Shown here piece by piece: positions 49,363 to 60,959 of a stretch of DNA of 64,000 bases. Position 1 is the first letter of the stretch. Each line of letters opens with the position of its first letter. The notes under the pieces are model-generated. The model was given only the letters and a program-made list of their open reading frames with translations, was not told the DNA's origin and ran no database searches. Source of the DNA: an uncultured Pelagibacteraceae bacterium (GTDB lineage Bacteria > Pseudomonadota > Alphaproteobacteria > Pelagibacterales > Pelagibacteraceae); contig CACHTV010000001.1 in the NCBI GenBank assembly GCA_902582875.1, positions 62,001 to 126,000 on the forward strand, written 5' to 3'. Position numbers and translations under genes: made by a program.

Positions 49363-51450
49363 ATGAATACAAACTTTTTAAACAGTGTAACAAATTTTTT
49401 AAAAAAACGAACCTTTGAATTATTGGGACTAATCCTAATTTTAGCAGGTATAGCGCTGGCTATATCATTTGCTACTTACGCTCCTGAAGACCCATCATTT
49501 ATTTATGGAGATAGTAATATAGAAGTTAAAAATCTATTGGGTGTATATGGCAGTAGTATAGCAGACTTTCTTCTTCAAAGTTTTGGTTTAGCTTCTTTTT
49601 TGCTTTTAGCGAATTTTTTATTTTGGGGAATAAATTTATTGATAAATAAAGAAATCAAAAGAATAATATTAAAATTATTCTTAGTTATAATCTATCTTAC
49701 TCTAGGATCAATTTTTTTATATCTAACATTCAATAATTCCTTTTGGCTTATAGATAATGGTAACTCAGGTTTTGTTGGAGAAATAAGTTATAATTTTATT
49801 AGTAATGTTGCTCCTTGGATTAATAATCAATACCTTGTTTTTACTTTATTTTTTTTAACGTTAGTTCTTTTTATTTTTTCTTCTGATCTAAATATAAAAG
49901 CTTTAGTGGGAAGAATATTGAGATCTTTATTTAAAAAAAAAGATGAAAGTTTAACTACTGAAAATCTGACAAATAATGAAACTGAAGAAGAAGTTTCTTT
50001 GACTGAAAAACCGCAGCAATCTTTCATCTTTGAAAATGAGGAAAAAGAAGATCAAAAGATAGCTCAACAAAAAATTAAATACAAATTACCATCTATAGAT
50101 TTCTTAGAAAAAAGCTCTTCAAAGCCAAGTTTATTAGATATTAATAAAAATCGTCCAGACTCTAAATTTATGGAAAAAATTTTATTAGATTTTGGAATTG
50201 ATGGAAAGATAAAAGCTATAAACAACGGTCCAGTAGTTAGTTTATACGAATTTGAACCTGCACCAGGTGTAAAAGTTTCAAAAATTATAAATCTATCTGA
50301 AGACTTGGCTCGTAATACAAGTTCAACATCAGCAAGAGTTTCTGTAATTCCTGGGAAAAATACTGTTGGTATTGAAATTCCAAATGAAACTAGAGAAGGT
50401 GTTTCTTTAAGAGAAATAATATCAAACGAGAAATTTCAAAATAAAGAAATTAGACTTCCTATAGCGCTTGGAAAAAGTATCTCAGGCATACCTATAATAG
50501 GTGATTTAACTAATATGCCTCATTTGCTTATTGCGGGAACGACTGGATCAGGAAAATCAGTGTGTATTAACACAATAATTGTATCCTTACTTTATAAACT
50601 TAATCCAGATTTATGTAAGTTCATTTTAATTGATCCTAAAATGTTAGAGCTTTCTACTTATGAAGGAATACCTCATTTGCTTTCACCTGTAATCACTGAC
50701 GCTAAAAAAGCAACATCTGCATTAGCCTGGACAGTAAAAGAAATGAATAGTCGTTATAAGCTAATGAGTAAAGTTGGAGTAAGAAATATAGATGGCTACA
50801 ACGCAAAACATAAACTTAAAATGCCTTATATAGTGGTTGTAGTAGACGAAATGTCAGATTTAATGTTAGTTGCTGGGAAAGAAATAGAAAATTATATTCA
50901 AAAGTTATCTCAAATGGCTAGAGCAGCTGGTATTCATATTATCATGGCTACTCAAAGACCAAGTGTAGATGTGATAACAGGGACAATTAAAGCTAATTTT
51001 CCGACACGTATTTCTTTCCAGGTAAGCTCCAAAATTGATAGTAGAACCATATTAGGAGAACAGGGTGCAGAACAGTTACTTGGTAAAGGAGATATGCTTT
51101 TCATGTCATCAGCAAATCGCATTATTAGAATACATGGTCCTTATGTTTCAGAAGAAGAAATCGAGAGAATTGCTAATATATTAAGAGCCCAGGGCGAGCC
51201 AGATTATATAGAAGAAATTACGATGCAAGAAAGCAAAGAAAGTACTTCAAGTCTAACGGATGAAGGTGAAGAAGACGAACTTTACAGTCAAGCTTTAGAA
51301 ATTATCAAATCAGAAGGAAAAGCATCTACTAGTTTTTTACAAAGAAAATTACAAATTGGATACAATAGAGCTGCTAGAATCATTGATATGATGGAAGAAA
51401 AAGGGATAGTGAGTAAAGCAAATCATGTTGGCAAACGTGAGGTCCTATAG
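49363..51450 (+). CDS. ftsK: DNA translocase FtsK
   Basis: N-terminal TM helices, IAGTTGSGKSVCINTII, C-terminal gamma domain. Confidence 0.97.
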   Translation: MNTNFLNSVTNFLKKRTFELLGLILILAGIALAISFATYAPEDPSFIYGDSNIEVKNLLGVYGSSIADFLLQSFGLASFLLLANFLFWGINLLINKEIKRIILKLFLVIIYLTLGSIFLYLTFNNSFWLIDNGNSGFVGEISYNFISNVAPWINNQYLVFTLFFLTLVLFIFSSDLNIKALVGRILRSLFKKKDESLTTENLTNNETEEEVSLTEKPQQSFIFENEEKEDQKIAQQKIKYKLPSIDFLEKSSSKPSLLDINKNRPDSKFMEKILLDFGIDGKIKAINNGPVVSLYEFEPAPGVKVSKIINLSEDLARNTSSTSARVSVIPGKNTVGIEIPNETREGVSLREIISNEKFQNKEIRLPIALGKSISGIPIIGDLTNMPHLLIAGTTGSGKSVCINTIIVSLLYKLNPDLCKFILIDPKMLELSTYEGIPHLLSPVITDAKKATSALAWTVKEMNSRYKLMSKVGVRNIDGYNAKHKLKMPYIVVVVDEMSDLMLVAGKEIENYIQKLSQMARAAGIHIIMATQRPSVDVITGTIKANFPTRISFQVSSKIDSRTILGEQGAEQLLGKGDMLFMSSANRIIRIHGPYVSEEEIERIANILRAQGEPDYIEEITMQESKESTSSLTDEGEEDELYSQALEIIKSEGKASTSFLQRKLQIGYNRAARIIDMMEEKGIVSKANHVGKREVL

Positions 51451-51452
51451 TC

Positions 51453-52007
51453 TTGTTTGTTAGGAAATTTTTTTTAATTTTATTATTCACTTCTTTTTCT
51501 TTTAGTTTGTCTGCAAATCAAAAAGATCAAATCGTAACTCAACTAAAAAACTTAAATTCTTTAGAATTTACTTTCAAACAACTTGTTAATGAAAAGTTAG
51601 AAGAGGGTAGCTGTCTACTAGAATTCCCTGGAAAGTTAAAATGTGAGTATTTTGATAATAAACAAAAAGAACTTATTATTAATGATAAAAGACTGGCCAT
51701 AACACAGAAAAGATATAATAAAACTTATTACTACCCTATATCAAAATCTCCTTTTTTAAATATTTTGTATAAAGATAAGCTTTTAGAAATAGTTAAATCT
51801 GGAAAATTACAATTAGGTGAACAACTCATAAAACTCATTTATTCAAGTGAAAATGAAATAACTGTTTTTTTTGATATAAAGACATTAAATTTAAAAGGCT
51901 GGGAAATAATAGATCAATACAACAATAATATAAATTTTTCTTTAAATATTATCTCAAAGAATGACACCTATAAGAAAGATACTTTTAAAATTCCAAAAAT
52001 AAATTAG
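51453..52007 (+). CDS. lolA: LolA-like outer-membrane lipoprotein carrier (TTG start)
   Basis: Signal peptide; LNSLEFTFKQ...EEGSCLLEFPGKLKCEYF. Confidence 0.8.
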   Translation: MFVRKFFLILLFTSFSFSLSANQKDQIVTQLKNLNSLEFTFKQLVNEKLEEGSCLLEFPGKLKCEYFDNKQKELIINDKRLAITQKRYNKTYYYPISKSPFLNILYKDKLLEIVKSGKLQLGEQLIKLIYSSENEITVFFDIKTLNLKGWEIIDQYNNNINFSLNIISKNDTYKKDTFKIPKIN

Positions 52008-52510
52008 GCAACAAAATCTATTTCTTCTTCTTTAAATATTTCAAAACCTTTTGATCTATAATTTTGCAGAGCGTGCTTATGATCTAAGCTACAAGTGTGT
52101 ACCCACATTCTATTTGGATTTTTTCGGGATGCGCTCGCTATAGCATGGTTTAAAAGCATAGAACCTAGCTTTAATCCTCTAAACTCCTTTAAAATTCCCA
52201 TATTTATCAATTCTACTTCTTTAGATCCCGGGTGATACTCTTGTTCATAAAATCCAACTAAATCCTCCTCTTTTTTTAAAATATGAGTCTCAAGATTCTT
52301 GTTTTTTGCATACATTGACCATTCTTTATCTGACCAGATCAATCTATCTCTCCAATAATGATCAACCCCGATTTGTTTATAAAAAAATTTATTTAATTCA
52401 AAATTTTTTTTATCATCTAAAATAATTTGATAATTTTTTGGGATATTTAGTTCTATAGGATTTGAAAAATCTTTTATTTCTAGAAAATATCTTTTTACTC
52501 TTGAAACCAT
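52004..52510 (-). CDS. GNAT N-acetyltransferase
   Basis: INMGILKEFRGLKLGSMLLNHAIA (R/QxxGxG/A type acetyl-CoA loop). Confidence 0.8.
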   Translation of the reverse strand: MVSRVKRYFLEIKDFSNPIELNIPKNYQIILDDKKNFELNKFFYKQIGVDHYWRDRLIWSDKEWSMYAKNKNLETHILKKEEDLVGFYEQEYHPGSKEVELINMGILKEFRGLKLGSMLLNHAIASASRKNPNRMWVHTCSLDHKHALQNYRSKGFEIFKEEEIDFVA

Positions 52511-52866
52511 TAGCTAACCATTTTTCCTATCTTTTCACCTGCAAATATATGAAAGTGTAAGTGGGGAACTTCTTGTCCACCATCACTTCCAATGTTAGTT
52601 AAAGCTCGATAGCCTTTATCCTTTGCTCCCAACAAGCTTGAAACATGAGTAATAGCTTTATTTAATTCTACTATTTCCTTATCAGACGCTTTGCTGCTAA
52701 AGTCATTCAGATCAATGTACTCACCTTTTGGAATTACTAAAACATGAATTTTTTTCTGAGGACTAATATCATGAAAAGCTAAAACATGATCATTTTCATA
52801 AACTTTTTTACAAGGAATTTCTCCTCTAAGTATCTTAGCAAATATATTATTCTTATCATAAATCAT
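52510..52866 (-). CDS. HIT-family protein (HinT)
   Basis: GQEVPHLHFHIFAG histidine triad. Confidence 0.95.
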   Translation of the reverse strand: MIYDKNNIFAKILRGEIPCKKVYENDHVLAFHDISPQKKIHVLVIPKGEYIDLNDFSSKASDKEIVELNKAITHVSSLLGAKDKGYRALTNIGSDGGQEVPHLHFHIFAGEKIGKMVS

Positions 52867-53135
52867 TTCTGTCTTTTCTTTAACTCAATCATTACGTCCT
52901 CGATCTTTATATCATTAGCCTCTAGGTAAACCATCAAATGATAAATCACATCTGCAGCTTCGTGGATTTTATTAGAATTTTTCTCCACAGACTCTATTAG
53001 CTCTCCTATCTCTTCTTTTACCTTCGAAACACTTAAGCTTTTGTCATTAAGGAGTTTGTTCGTATAAGATTTATCTGGAGAAGCATTTTTTCTATCTCTA
53101 ATTGTTTTTATTAATTGCTCAAGGTTTTCAAACAT
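52863..53135 (-). CDS. hisE: phosphoribosyl-ATP pyrophosphatase
   Basis: KVKEEIGELIESV, EAADVIYHLMVYLEANDI. Confidence 0.94.
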   Translation of the reverse strand: MFENLEQLIKTIRDRKNASPDKSYTNKLLNDKSLSVSKVKEEIGELIESVEKNSNKIHEAADVIYHLMVYLEANDIKIEDVMIELKKRQK

Positions 53136-53136
53136 T

Positions 53137-53898
53137 TTATAATCTTACCGATACATTTTTGGAATTCAAATATTCTTTAGCATCTTGAATTTTATACTCA
53201 CCGTAGTGAAAAATAGAAGCAGCTAGTACAGCACTTGCTCCTCCTTTAACTATACCATCATATAAATGGTCTAATGTCCCAACACCACCAGAAGCTATAA
53301 CAGGAATATTGGTGCTTTTTGTAATTGCTTTTAATAAATCCACATCGTAACCAGATTTAGTTCCATCTTTATCCATTGAAGTTAATAAAATTTCTCCAGC
53401 TCCATTAGTTTCTACTTGTTTAGCAAATTCCACAGCATCAATACTTGTTTTATTTCTTCCGCCATGAGTAAAGACTTCCCATTTCTTTTCTGAAACTTTC
53501 TTGGCGTCTATGGCTACAACGATACACTGAGAACCAAATTTTTTAGACGCCTCTTTAACAAAATTAACATTCTTAACTGCTGCAGTATTAATAGAAACTT
53601 TATCTGCTCCTGCTAACAATAAATCAGTAATATTTTGAATAGTTCTAACGCCGCCGCCAACAGTCAAAGGAACGAAGCATTCTTTAGCAGTTTTTCTAAC
53701 AATATCAATAATTGTATCTCTATTTTCATTAGATGCGGTAATATCTAAAAAACAAATCTCATCAGCACCACCATCACTGTAAATCTTAGCTTGTTCAACT
53801 GGATCTCCAGCATCTTTTAATTCTACAAAGTTAATTCCTTTAACCACTCTTCCATTTTGAACATCAAGACAAGGTATAATTCTATTTTTAAGCATCAA
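53137..53898 (-). CDS. hisF: imidazole glycerol phosphate synthase cyclase subunit
   Basis: [19 protein letters not shown]. Confidence 0.98.
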   Translation of the reverse strand: MMLKNRIIPCLDVQNGRVVKGINFVELKDAGDPVEQAKIYSDGGADEICFLDITASNENRDTIIDIVRKTAKECFVPLTVGGGVRTIQNITDLLLAGADKVSINTAAVKNVNFVKEASKKFGSQCIVVAIDAKKVSEKKWEVFTHGGRNKTSIDAVEFAKQVETNGAGEILLTSMDKDGTKSGYDVDLLKAITKSTNIPVIASGGVGTLDHLYDGIVKGGASAVLAASIFHYGEYKIQDAKEYLNSKNVSVRL

Positions 53899-54613
53899 TC
53901 TCCTTTGCTAATTCATCAAGTTTAATATCGCCATCATAAATAGCTTTACCAACAATAATACCTTCAATTTTTTTATTATTTAAATCTTTAGCTTTCTTAA
54001 TATCATTTATTGAAGAAACTCCACCTGAAATAATAACTGGACAATTAGAAATTTCAGCAATTTTAACTGTCTCTTCATAATTGGGACTAGTTTTCATTCC
54101 ATCTTTATTTATATCTGTAAAAATAATTCTACTAACGCCAAAATCATTAACTTCTTTTAGAAAATCTATAGTTTTTATATTTAGATTTTCTTTCCAGCCA
54201 GACACTGAGAGATTTCCATCTTTTGCATCTAATCCTAAAGCAATTTTATTTTTAAATTTTTTGCATGCTTCTTTTAAAAATTCTTTATTTTTAATAGCAC
54301 CACTACCTAATATCACTTTCTCTACTCCTGCTTCGATATATTGATTAATGCTCTCTATGTTTCTCACGCCACCGCCTATCTCAATTTTAAAATCGTATTT
54401 ACTTACTATTTCCTTAATAATATCTAAATTTACTGTCTTACCCGTTAGAGCGCCATCTAAATCGACGATATGTAAATTCTTAAAACCATGATCTCTATAT
54501 TTTGACGCTTGATCCACTGGTGAAGTTTGATATTCGGTTTTGTTTTCAAAATCACCTTTAATTAATCTTACACATTTTTTTTCTTTGATATCTATTGCTG
54601 GAAATATTTTCAT
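53888..54613 (-). CDS. hisA: ProFAR isomerase
   Basis: [20 protein letters not shown]. Confidence 0.97.
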   Translation of the reverse strand: MKIFPAIDIKEKKCVRLIKGDFENKTEYQTSPVDQASKYRDHGFKNLHIVDLDGALTGKTVNLDIIKEIVSKYDFKIEIGGGVRNIESINQYIEAGVEKVILGSGAIKNKEFLKEACKKFKNKIALGLDAKDGNLSVSGWKENLNIKTIDFLKEVNDFGVSRIIFTDINKDGMKTSPNYEETVKIAEISNCPVIISGGVSSINDIKKAKDLNNKKIEGIIVGKAIYDGDIKLDELAKEIDA

Positions 54614-55242
54614 TATAGCTTTATAAAGTTATCGATTATTTTTAATCCAATTTTATCACTTTTTTCGGGGTGAAATTGAGTGCCGAATAAATTATCTCTT
54701 TCGACTGAACAAACAATTTTTGATGAATAATCTGTTGTTGCTGAAATGACTGATTTATCCTCAGGAATAAACTCATAACTGTGTACGAAATACATGTGAG
54801 ATTTATTTTTTATTTCTTTAAATATTTTACTTTCTTTTTGTATTTCAATTTCGTTCCAACCTATGTGTGGAAGTTTGAATTTTCCATTTTGATTATCAAT
54901 TTTAGAAACTTTACCTGAAATCCAACCAAGTCCTTTTGTTTCAGCTTCCTCAAAACCAACATCAGCAAACATTTGTAAACCTACGCAAATTCCTAACAAT
55001 GGTTTTTTATTTGTTATTGCAAATTCTTTAAGTGCATCAACCAATCCATTAATACTGTTTAAAGAGTCTACACAACTTTTGAATGAACCTTGACCTGGTA
55101 AAACAATTTTATCGCTAGATTTAATTTTATTTATGTTGGAGGTTACCTCTAAATTAACTTTATCTTTAGCGACCTCTGTAAAAGAATTTATGACAGAGCT
55201 TATATTGCCCGATTGGTAGTCAACAATAGTGACATTCATCAA
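54613..55242 (-). CDS. hisH: imidazole glycerol phosphate synthase glutaminase subunit
   Basis: LLGICVGLQMFAD, GTQFHPEKSDKIG. Confidence 0.97.
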   Translation of the reverse strand: MMNVTIVDYQSGNISSVINSFTEVAKDKVNLEVTSNINKIKSSDKIVLPGQGSFKSCVDSLNSINGLVDALKEFAITNKKPLLGICVGLQMFADVGFEEAETKGLGWISGKVSKIDNQNGKFKLPHIGWNEIEIQKESKIFKEIKNKSHMYFVHSYEFIPEDKSVISATTDYSSKIVCSVERDNLFGTQFHPEKSDKIGLKIIDNFIKL

Positions 55243-55243
55243 A

Positions 55244-55834
55244 TTAAATAGAGCCTTTTGTCGAAGGTATTGAGTTTTTAATTCTTTTATCTATCGCTAA
55301 AGCATCCTTAAGTGATCTAGCTAAACCTTTATAACAAGACTCAATCTTGTGGTGACTATTATCACCATAAATATTTTCAACGTGTAAAGTAACTCCTGCT
55401 GATTGGGAAAATGCTTGGAACCATTCTTTAAATAGCTCTGTATCCATTTCACCAAGTTTCTCTACTGGTAAATTTACTTTCCAGATTAAATAAGGCCTGT
55501 TCGATACATCAATTGAAACTCGGCTAAGAGTTTCATCCATCGGTATCATAGTTGAAGCGTATCTAGTAATTCCTTTTCTTTTGCCTGCAGCTTTTTTAAT
55601 AGCTTCACCAATAGCTATACCTGTATCTTCAGTTGTGTGGTGCAAATCAATATGCGTGTCACCTTTGGCTTTAACTTCTAGGTCAATTAGTGAATGCTTA
55701 GCTAGTTGCTCAAGCATATGATCGAGAAAACCAATTCCAGTTTTAATTTTATATTTTCCTTTTCCGTCTAAATTAACTATGACCGAAATGTTAGTTTCTT
55801 TGGTTTTTCTGTTTATTTTAGCTTTTCTTTTCAT
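55244..55834 (-). CDS. hisB: imidazoleglycerol-phosphate dehydratase
   Basis: [33 protein letters not shown]. Confidence 0.97.
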   Translation of the reverse strand: MKRKAKINRKTKETNISVIVNLDGKGKYKIKTGIGFLDHMLEQLAKHSLIDLEVKAKGDTHIDLHHTTEDTGIAIGEAIKKAAGKRKGITRYASTMIPMDETLSRVSIDVSNRPYLIWKVNLPVEKLGEMDTELFKEWFQAFSQSAGVTLHVENIYGDNSHHKIESCYKGLARSLKDALAIDKRIKNSIPSTKGSI

Positions 55835-55936
55835 AATCTAAGACAATTTATCTTTGATATATATATAAATGAACATTTTTTCAATAAATCAGATTTCGCT
55901 ATTGAAGATCTAAAATTAATCTCCACATATAATATC

Positions 55937-56476
55937 ATGAATACAGCTGAAAAATGGCATGGCACTACAATTGTCTTGCTCAGAAAAAATAACGAAACAG
56001 TAGTTGCAGGAGATGGGCAGGTAAGTCTAGGAAATACTGTTTTAAAAAGTAAAGCAAAAAAAGTTAGAAAAATAGAAAGCAGAGGTGTTATAGCTGGTTT
56101 TGCGGGATCTACTGCAGATGCACTAACATTATTTGAGAGGCTGGAAGCAAAGCTTGAAAAACACGCAGGAAATTTACAAAGAGCGGCGGTTGAATTAGCT
56201 AAAGATTGGAGAAGTGATAAATTTTTAAGGAGATTAGAAGCATTAATGGCTGTAGCAGATAAAAAACATAGCTTTATAATTTCAGGTACTGGAGATGTTT
56301 TAGAGCCAGAAGATGGTATTATAGGCATTGGATCAGGTGGAAATTATGCTCTAGCTGCTGCAAAAGTTTTAATAGAAACAGATTTAAAAGCTGAAGAAAT
56401 TGCTAGAAAATCTATTAAAGTAGCTTCGGATATTTGTGTTTTTACTAATAATAACGTTACAGTAGAGAAGGTTTAA
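55937..56476 (+). CDS. hslV: ATP-dependent protease subunit HslV
   Basis: [26 protein letters not shown]. Confidence 0.97.
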   Translation: MNTAEKWHGTTIVLLRKNNETVVAGDGQVSLGNTVLKSKAKKVRKIESRGVIAGFAGSTADALTLFERLEAKLEKHAGNLQRAAVELAKDWRSDKFLRRLEALMAVADKKHSFIISGTGDVLEPEDGIIGIGSGGNYALAAAKVLIETDLKAEEIARKSIKVASDICVFTNNNVTVEKV

Positions 56477-56478
56477 TA

Positions 56479-57855
56479 ATGGTAAGTTCTAAGAATGTTA
56501 CAAATTTAAATTTAGTAAAGAATACTAAAAAACAAAATTCTAGAGTAAGCGCCCTATCTCCAAGAGAAATAGTTTCAGAACTAGATAGATATGTAATCGG
56601 TCAAAAAGAAGCAAAAAAGGCAGTTGCTGTTGCATTAAGAAATAGATGGAGAAGGCAAGCTCTTTCAGAAGAAATGAGAGATGAAGTTCTTCCTAAAAAT
56701 ATTCTTATGATTGGACCAACAGGTGTTGGTAAAACTGAAATTTCAAGAAGATTATCAAAATTAGCTGAAGCCCCATTTATTAAAGTTGAAGCTACAAGGT
56801 TCACAGAAGTTGGTTACGTTGGAAGAGACGTTGAACAAATAGTTAGAGATTTGATCGAGATAGCTATTGCAATGGAAAAAGAAAAGAAGAGAAAAGAGGT
56901 TAAAGCTAAAGCTGAACTAAAAGCTGAGGATAAAGTTCTAGATGCATTAGTAGGTAACAAAGCAAGTGTAGCTACTAAAGAAAGCTTTAGAAAAAGATTA
57001 AGAAATGGTGATCTTGATGATAATGAAATAGAGATAGAGGTCCAAGATAAAACTTCTGGTCTTCAAAGTTTTGAAATTCCAGGTATGCCAGGTGGAAATG
57101 TTGGGATGGTCAATCTAGGAGACATTCTTGGAAAATCTATGGGTAATAAAAAAGGAAAAAAGAAAAAAATGACGGTAAAAGAATCCCACGATATTTTAGT
57201 TGCCCAAGAGTCTGACAAGATGATTGAAGAAGATAAAATAATAAAAGAAGCAAAAAAAGCAACTGAAGAAAATGGTATAGTTTTTTTAGATGAAATTGAT
57301 AAAGTATCAGCAAGAAGTGATAGAGTTGGAGGAGATGTTTCAAGAGAAGGAGTGCAAAGAGACTTATTGCCATTAATTGAAGGCACAACCGTAAGCACAA
57401 AACATGGGCCAATAAAAACTGATCATATACTTTTTATTGCCTCTGGAGCTTTTCAATTAGCTAAGCCGTCAGATCTTCTTCCTGAATTACAAGGTAGATT
57501 ACCTATTAGAGTTGAGTTAGATGCTTTAAATGAAGAGGATTTCAAAAGAATATTAAAAGAGCCTGATAATAGTTTAATTAAACAATATAGAGAATTATTA
57601 AAAACAGAAAATGTAAATCTAGTATTTACAGATGATGGTATTGACATGTTGGCAAAAATATCTGCAGAGGTAAATTCATCAGTTGAAAATATTGGTGCTA
57701 GAAGATTGCATACAATTATTGAAAAAGTTTTAGATGATATAAGTTTTAATGCCACTGACAAAGCAGGAGAAACTATTACAATTGATAAAAAATATGTTAA
57801 TGAAAATTTAGGTAATCTAGTTAAAGATACTGATTTATCAAAATTTATTCTATAA
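56479..57855 (+). CDS. hslU: ATPase subunit HslU
   Basis: [33 protein letters not shown]. Confidence 0.97.
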   Translation: MVSSKNVTNLNLVKNTKKQNSRVSALSPREIVSELDRYVIGQKEAKKAVAVALRNRWRRQALSEEMRDEVLPKNILMIGPTGVGKTEISRRLSKLAEAPFIKVEATRFTEVGYVGRDVEQIVRDLIEIAIAMEKEKKRKEVKAKAELKAEDKVLDALVGNKASVATKESFRKRLRNGDLDDNEIEIEVQDKTSGLQSFEIPGMPGGNVGMVNLGDILGKSMGNKKGKKKKMTVKESHDILVAQESDKMIEEDKIIKEAKKATEENGIVFLDEIDKVSARSDRVGGDVSREGVQRDLLPLIEGTTVSTKHGPIKTDHILFIASGAFQLAKPSDLLPELQGRLPIRVELDALNEEDFKRILKEPDNSLIKQYRELLKTENVNLVFTDDGIDMLAKISAEVNSSVENIGARRLHTIIEKVLDDISFNATDKAGETITIDKKYVNENLGNLVKDTDLSKFIL

Positions 57856-58269
57856 CTTTTTTAGCTTTATTATAATTGCTCCATCACCACCATCTACTTT
57901 ATCAGCATTTGAAATTGATATGATATTTTTTGATAAATCTAGATCTGATTTAATATAGTCTGGAATAGAGTACCTTAGCTTACTAAAATCTTTAGAAAGA
58001 TAAATATCTTTGTCTGTATTAGAATGAATGCCTTTTCCAGTGATAAGTAAAATTTCTTTATAATTTTTTTTTACGCAAGATAAAATTATTTCTTTTACTT
58101 TTTGATTTGCATCTAGCAAAGTAAAACCATGTAAATCATACTTAAATCTATGATAATTGGTTTGACCATCTTTCCGGATATCATCTTTATCAGAAACATC
58201 CTTGGGATCTTTAATATAATTTTTCCAGGTATCGATATCTTCTTGGGAAAGGCTTTTCTTTTTAATCAC
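57850..58269 (-). CDS. Smr-domain protein
   Basis: [38 protein letters not shown]. Confidence 0.9.
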   Translation of the reverse strand: MIKKKSLSQEDIDTWKNYIKDPKDVSDKDDIRKDGQTNYHRFKYDLHGFTLLDANQKVKEIILSCVKKNYKEILLITGKGIHSNTDKDIYLSKDFSKLRYSIPDYIKSDLDLSKNIISISNADKVDGGDGAIIIKLKKL

Positions 58270-58868
58270 TTGCTGACAATTTCAGATAAATACCAATTAG
58301 GACCTTTTTTTAATATATTCTTTGTAAATTTCCAATAATCTGTAACCTGCTTAATCTTATCAGGATTACCTTCGATTATTTTATTATCCTTATCTTTTTT
58401 CACAGAGATAACTTCGGACACAAATTTTACCGAGGCGAAAAGTTCATTCTTAATTCTTTCATATTTTTCAACACTAGATTCCTTAACACCAATAAATGTA
58501 AACTCGGATTTTATATTTTCTTTATTTCTAGCTTGAATAGCTTGTTCAAAATTAGAGGCCATATCTGATGTAAGCAAACTTTTTAATTTCTGACTATCCC
58601 CTTTTGCAAATGATGTAAGAATAGTTTCGTAGGCAATTTCTGCACCCTTTAAAAATTCTTTTTTATCATTTCCTTCTAGGACATCATGATTTTGTTTAAA
58701 GTTTTTAACATTATTATTTGGTACCTTAAATTTTCCTTCTACAAAACCTGGATAAATTTTAGGCTCATGTCCAGTTTTCCTTCCTAGAATGTTTCTAAGC
58801 CTTAGGATTATAAATCCGGCAATCATTCCAAGTAAAATTATGTCTATATATCCGAAATTGCTACTCAT
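58266..58868 (-). CDS. Tim44-like domain protein (start moved to MSSNFGYIDI)
   Basis: FLKGAEIAYETILTSFAKGDSQKLKSLLTSDM, TDYWKFTKNI. Confidence 0.88.
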   Translation of the reverse strand: MSSNFGYIDIILLGMIAGFIILRLRNILGRKTGHEPKIYPGFVEGKFKVPNNNVKNFKQNHDVLEGNDKKEFLKGAEIAYETILTSFAKGDSQKLKSLLTSDMASNFEQAIQARNKENIKSEFTFIGVKESSVEKYERIKNELFASVKFVSEVISVKKDKDNKIIEGNPDKIKQVTDYWKFTKNILKKGPNWYLSEIVSK

Positions 58869-58912
58869 AGTTTGATAAATATACATTAATAATATAATTT
58901 TGTATCTGACAA

Positions 58913-59332
58913 ATGAACTCATTTTTTCTACTATTTATTGGTGTGCCAGCGCTTGAAGTTTTTCTTATGATAAAGATCGGAAGCAAAATAGGGGCTTTGA
59001 GCACTGTCTCATTAATCCTATTAACTGCATTTATAGGCATTTATTTTGCAAAAATTGAAGGAATTAAAACCATGCGTTCTGGTGTTATAAATTTGTATCA
59101 AAATAAAGTACCAATTTATGAAATGATTTCTGGAGCATCTATTGCAATAGCAGCTCTACTTCTTATCATTCCAGGTTTTTTTACTGACACTGTAGGTTTT
59201 TTACTATTAATACCTTTTACAAGAAGAGTTTTGATTAATTTATTTATGAAGAAAAAAATAATAAAAAACGATGATAAAGATGCAAATACCTTAGATGGTG
59301 AGATCATAGAAGATAAAAAAGATGAATTATAA
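58913..59332 (+). CDS. FxsA-family membrane protein
   Basis: FLMIKIGSKIGALSTVSLILLTAFIG, PGFFTDTVGFLLLIPFTR. Confidence 0.88.
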   Translation: MNSFFLLFIGVPALEVFLMIKIGSKIGALSTVSLILLTAFIGIYFAKIEGIKTMRSGVINLYQNKVPIYEMISGASIAIAALLLIIPGFFTDTVGFLLLIPFTRRVLINLFMKKKIIKNDDKDANTLDGEIIEDKKDEL

Positions 59333-59741
59333 AATAATTGGTAAGTATATAAAACAATTAGATTTTAAAATACCTAATCCAAAAGTTTTTTCTTTATTAT
59401 CAAAAGATATTTCAAATTATAAGATAAATTTTGATATCAAAAGCAATCAATTAAAAGAAAGAATTGTAGAAGTTGAAACAACTCTAAATCTTTCTCCAAA
59501 TAAAAATGATCTTGAAAAAATTAATACAAAAATAGTTTATTCTACTATTATTGAATTAAATAGTGAAATAACTGATAAAAAGGAGCTAGAAAAAATAATA
59601 TTAATTAATGTACCTTCAGAAATATATCCTGAAATAAGAAAAATATTTATATTTGTTTTTGAAAATTCAGGATTTAAAGATATTAAAATTAGTAATAATG
59701 TTGATTTCCAAAAACTTTATAATATTAAAAAAACTCAGTAA
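59322..59741 (+). CDS. secB: protein export chaperone SecB
   Basis: YIKQLDFKIPNPKVFS; VPSEIYPEIRKIF; context FxsA-secB-dnaQ. Confidence 0.82.
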   Translation: MNYKIIGKYIKQLDFKIPNPKVFSLLSKDISNYKINFDIKSNQLKERIVEVETTLNLSPNKNDLEKINTKIVYSTIIELNSEITDKKELEKIILINVPSEIYPEIRKIFIFVFENSGFKDIKISNNVDFQKLYNIKKTQ

Positions 59742-60400
59742 AAATTCTTTTTAATTTCAGATTTTAAAAATTCTTTATGTTTTTTTATTTCTATTTCAGT
59801 TATTTTTAAAACAGTTTTATTGTATCTTTTTTCTTGATTGTTAGAATTCATTGAGTCTTGAACTTCTGATGAAAGATTAAATCTAGGCTCTTTTGCATCT
59901 AAAAGATTAATGTAAACCTCTCTTAATAGTTCACAATCTAACAAAGCATTGTGCTTAATCCTTCTAGATATATCAATATTAAATCTTTTACATAATGCAT
60001 CCAAAGAATTAGATGCTCCTGGGAATTTATTTCTAGCTACCTCAAGAGAATCAATTATATTCGCTGTATCAATCAATTCTTTTTTTATTAAACCTAACTC
60101 ACCATTTAAAAATCCTAAGTCAAAGTTAGCATTATGAATTATTAATTTTTTTCCTTTTATAAAATCTATAAACTCGTCGGCAACTTTTTCAAAAGTATCT
60201 TTGTTGCTTAAAAATTCTTCTGAAAATCCATGAATTTTAAATGCCTCTTCAGGTATATCTCTTTTTGGATTAATTAATTTATGGAAAATTTTATTAGTTG
60301 GAATTAAATCTTTAGTTTCTATACATGCTATTTCAACTAGCTTGTGTCCATCTTTAAATGAAAGCCCAGTAGTTTCAGTATCTAAAAAAATTTCACTCAT
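59735..60400 (-). CDS. dnaQ: DNA polymerase III epsilon subunit
   Basis: FLDTETTGLSFKDGHKLVEIACIE. Confidence 0.95.
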   Translation of the reverse strand: MSEIFLDTETTGLSFKDGHKLVEIACIETKDLIPTNKIFHKLINPKRDIPEEAFKIHGFSEEFLSNKDTFEKVADEFIDFIKGKKLIIHNANFDLGFLNGELGLIKKELIDTANIIDSLEVARNKFPGASNSLDALCKRFNIDISRRIKHNALLDCELLREVYINLLDAKEPRFNLSSEVQDSMNSNNQEKRYNKTVLKITEIEIKKHKEFLKSEIKKNFY

Positions 60401-60959
60401 ACAATTTAATTATATTTAAAAGTTTTCTTTTTAAAATAGATAAAGATTTATTATTAACAACTATATGATCACAAAATTTCATTTTTTTGCTATCTTTTAA
60501 CTGATGTTTATTTAATAGTGAAAATAATTCCATACTACCTTTATTTGATATATATCTTCTTAATCTAAGTCTATTTTTTGATCTGATAAAAATTATAACA
60601 TCAAAATATTTTTGAAGTTTGCTTTCTACTAATAAAGGAATTTCAAAAAATAAAAAATTTTTATCTTTATTTTTTTTTAAAAACACAAACATCTCTTTTC
60701 TTACTAAAGGATGTATTATTTTCTCTAATTTTTTTAAATTTCCTTTTTTTTGTAAAATTTTTTTTTTTATTTCTTTTTTGATGTTTTGATTTAACTTAAA
60801 ACCTAGCTTACTTGAAACAAGTCTTTTAAAACTATTTTTAGAGTATAATTTTTTGACAATTTTATCTGCGCTAAAAAGTGGGCCCCTTCTATTAGAAATA
60901 ATTTTGCTAGCAGTTGTTTTTCCTGACGCTATAGAACCTGTTAAACCTATCTTAATCAT
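60393..60959 (-). CDS. coaE: dephospho-CoA kinase
   Basis: KIGLTGSIASGKTTASKII. Confidence 0.95.
   Translation of the reverse strand: MIKIGLTGSIASGKTTASKIISNRRGPLFSADKIVKKLYSKNSFKRLVSSKLGFKLNQNIKKEIKKKILQKKGNLKKLEKIIHPLVRKEMFVFLKKNKDKNFLFFEIPLLVESKLQKYFDVIIFIRSKNRLRLRRYISNKGSMELFSLLNKHQLKDSKKMKFCDHIVVNNKSLSILKRKLLNIIKLYE

Noticed and set aside
55831-56328. 165-aa minus-strand ORF opposite hslV
   Set aside because: Shadow ORF; Ser/Leu/Phe-rich composition typical of antisense to a Lys-rich gene, and hslV on the + strand is certain.
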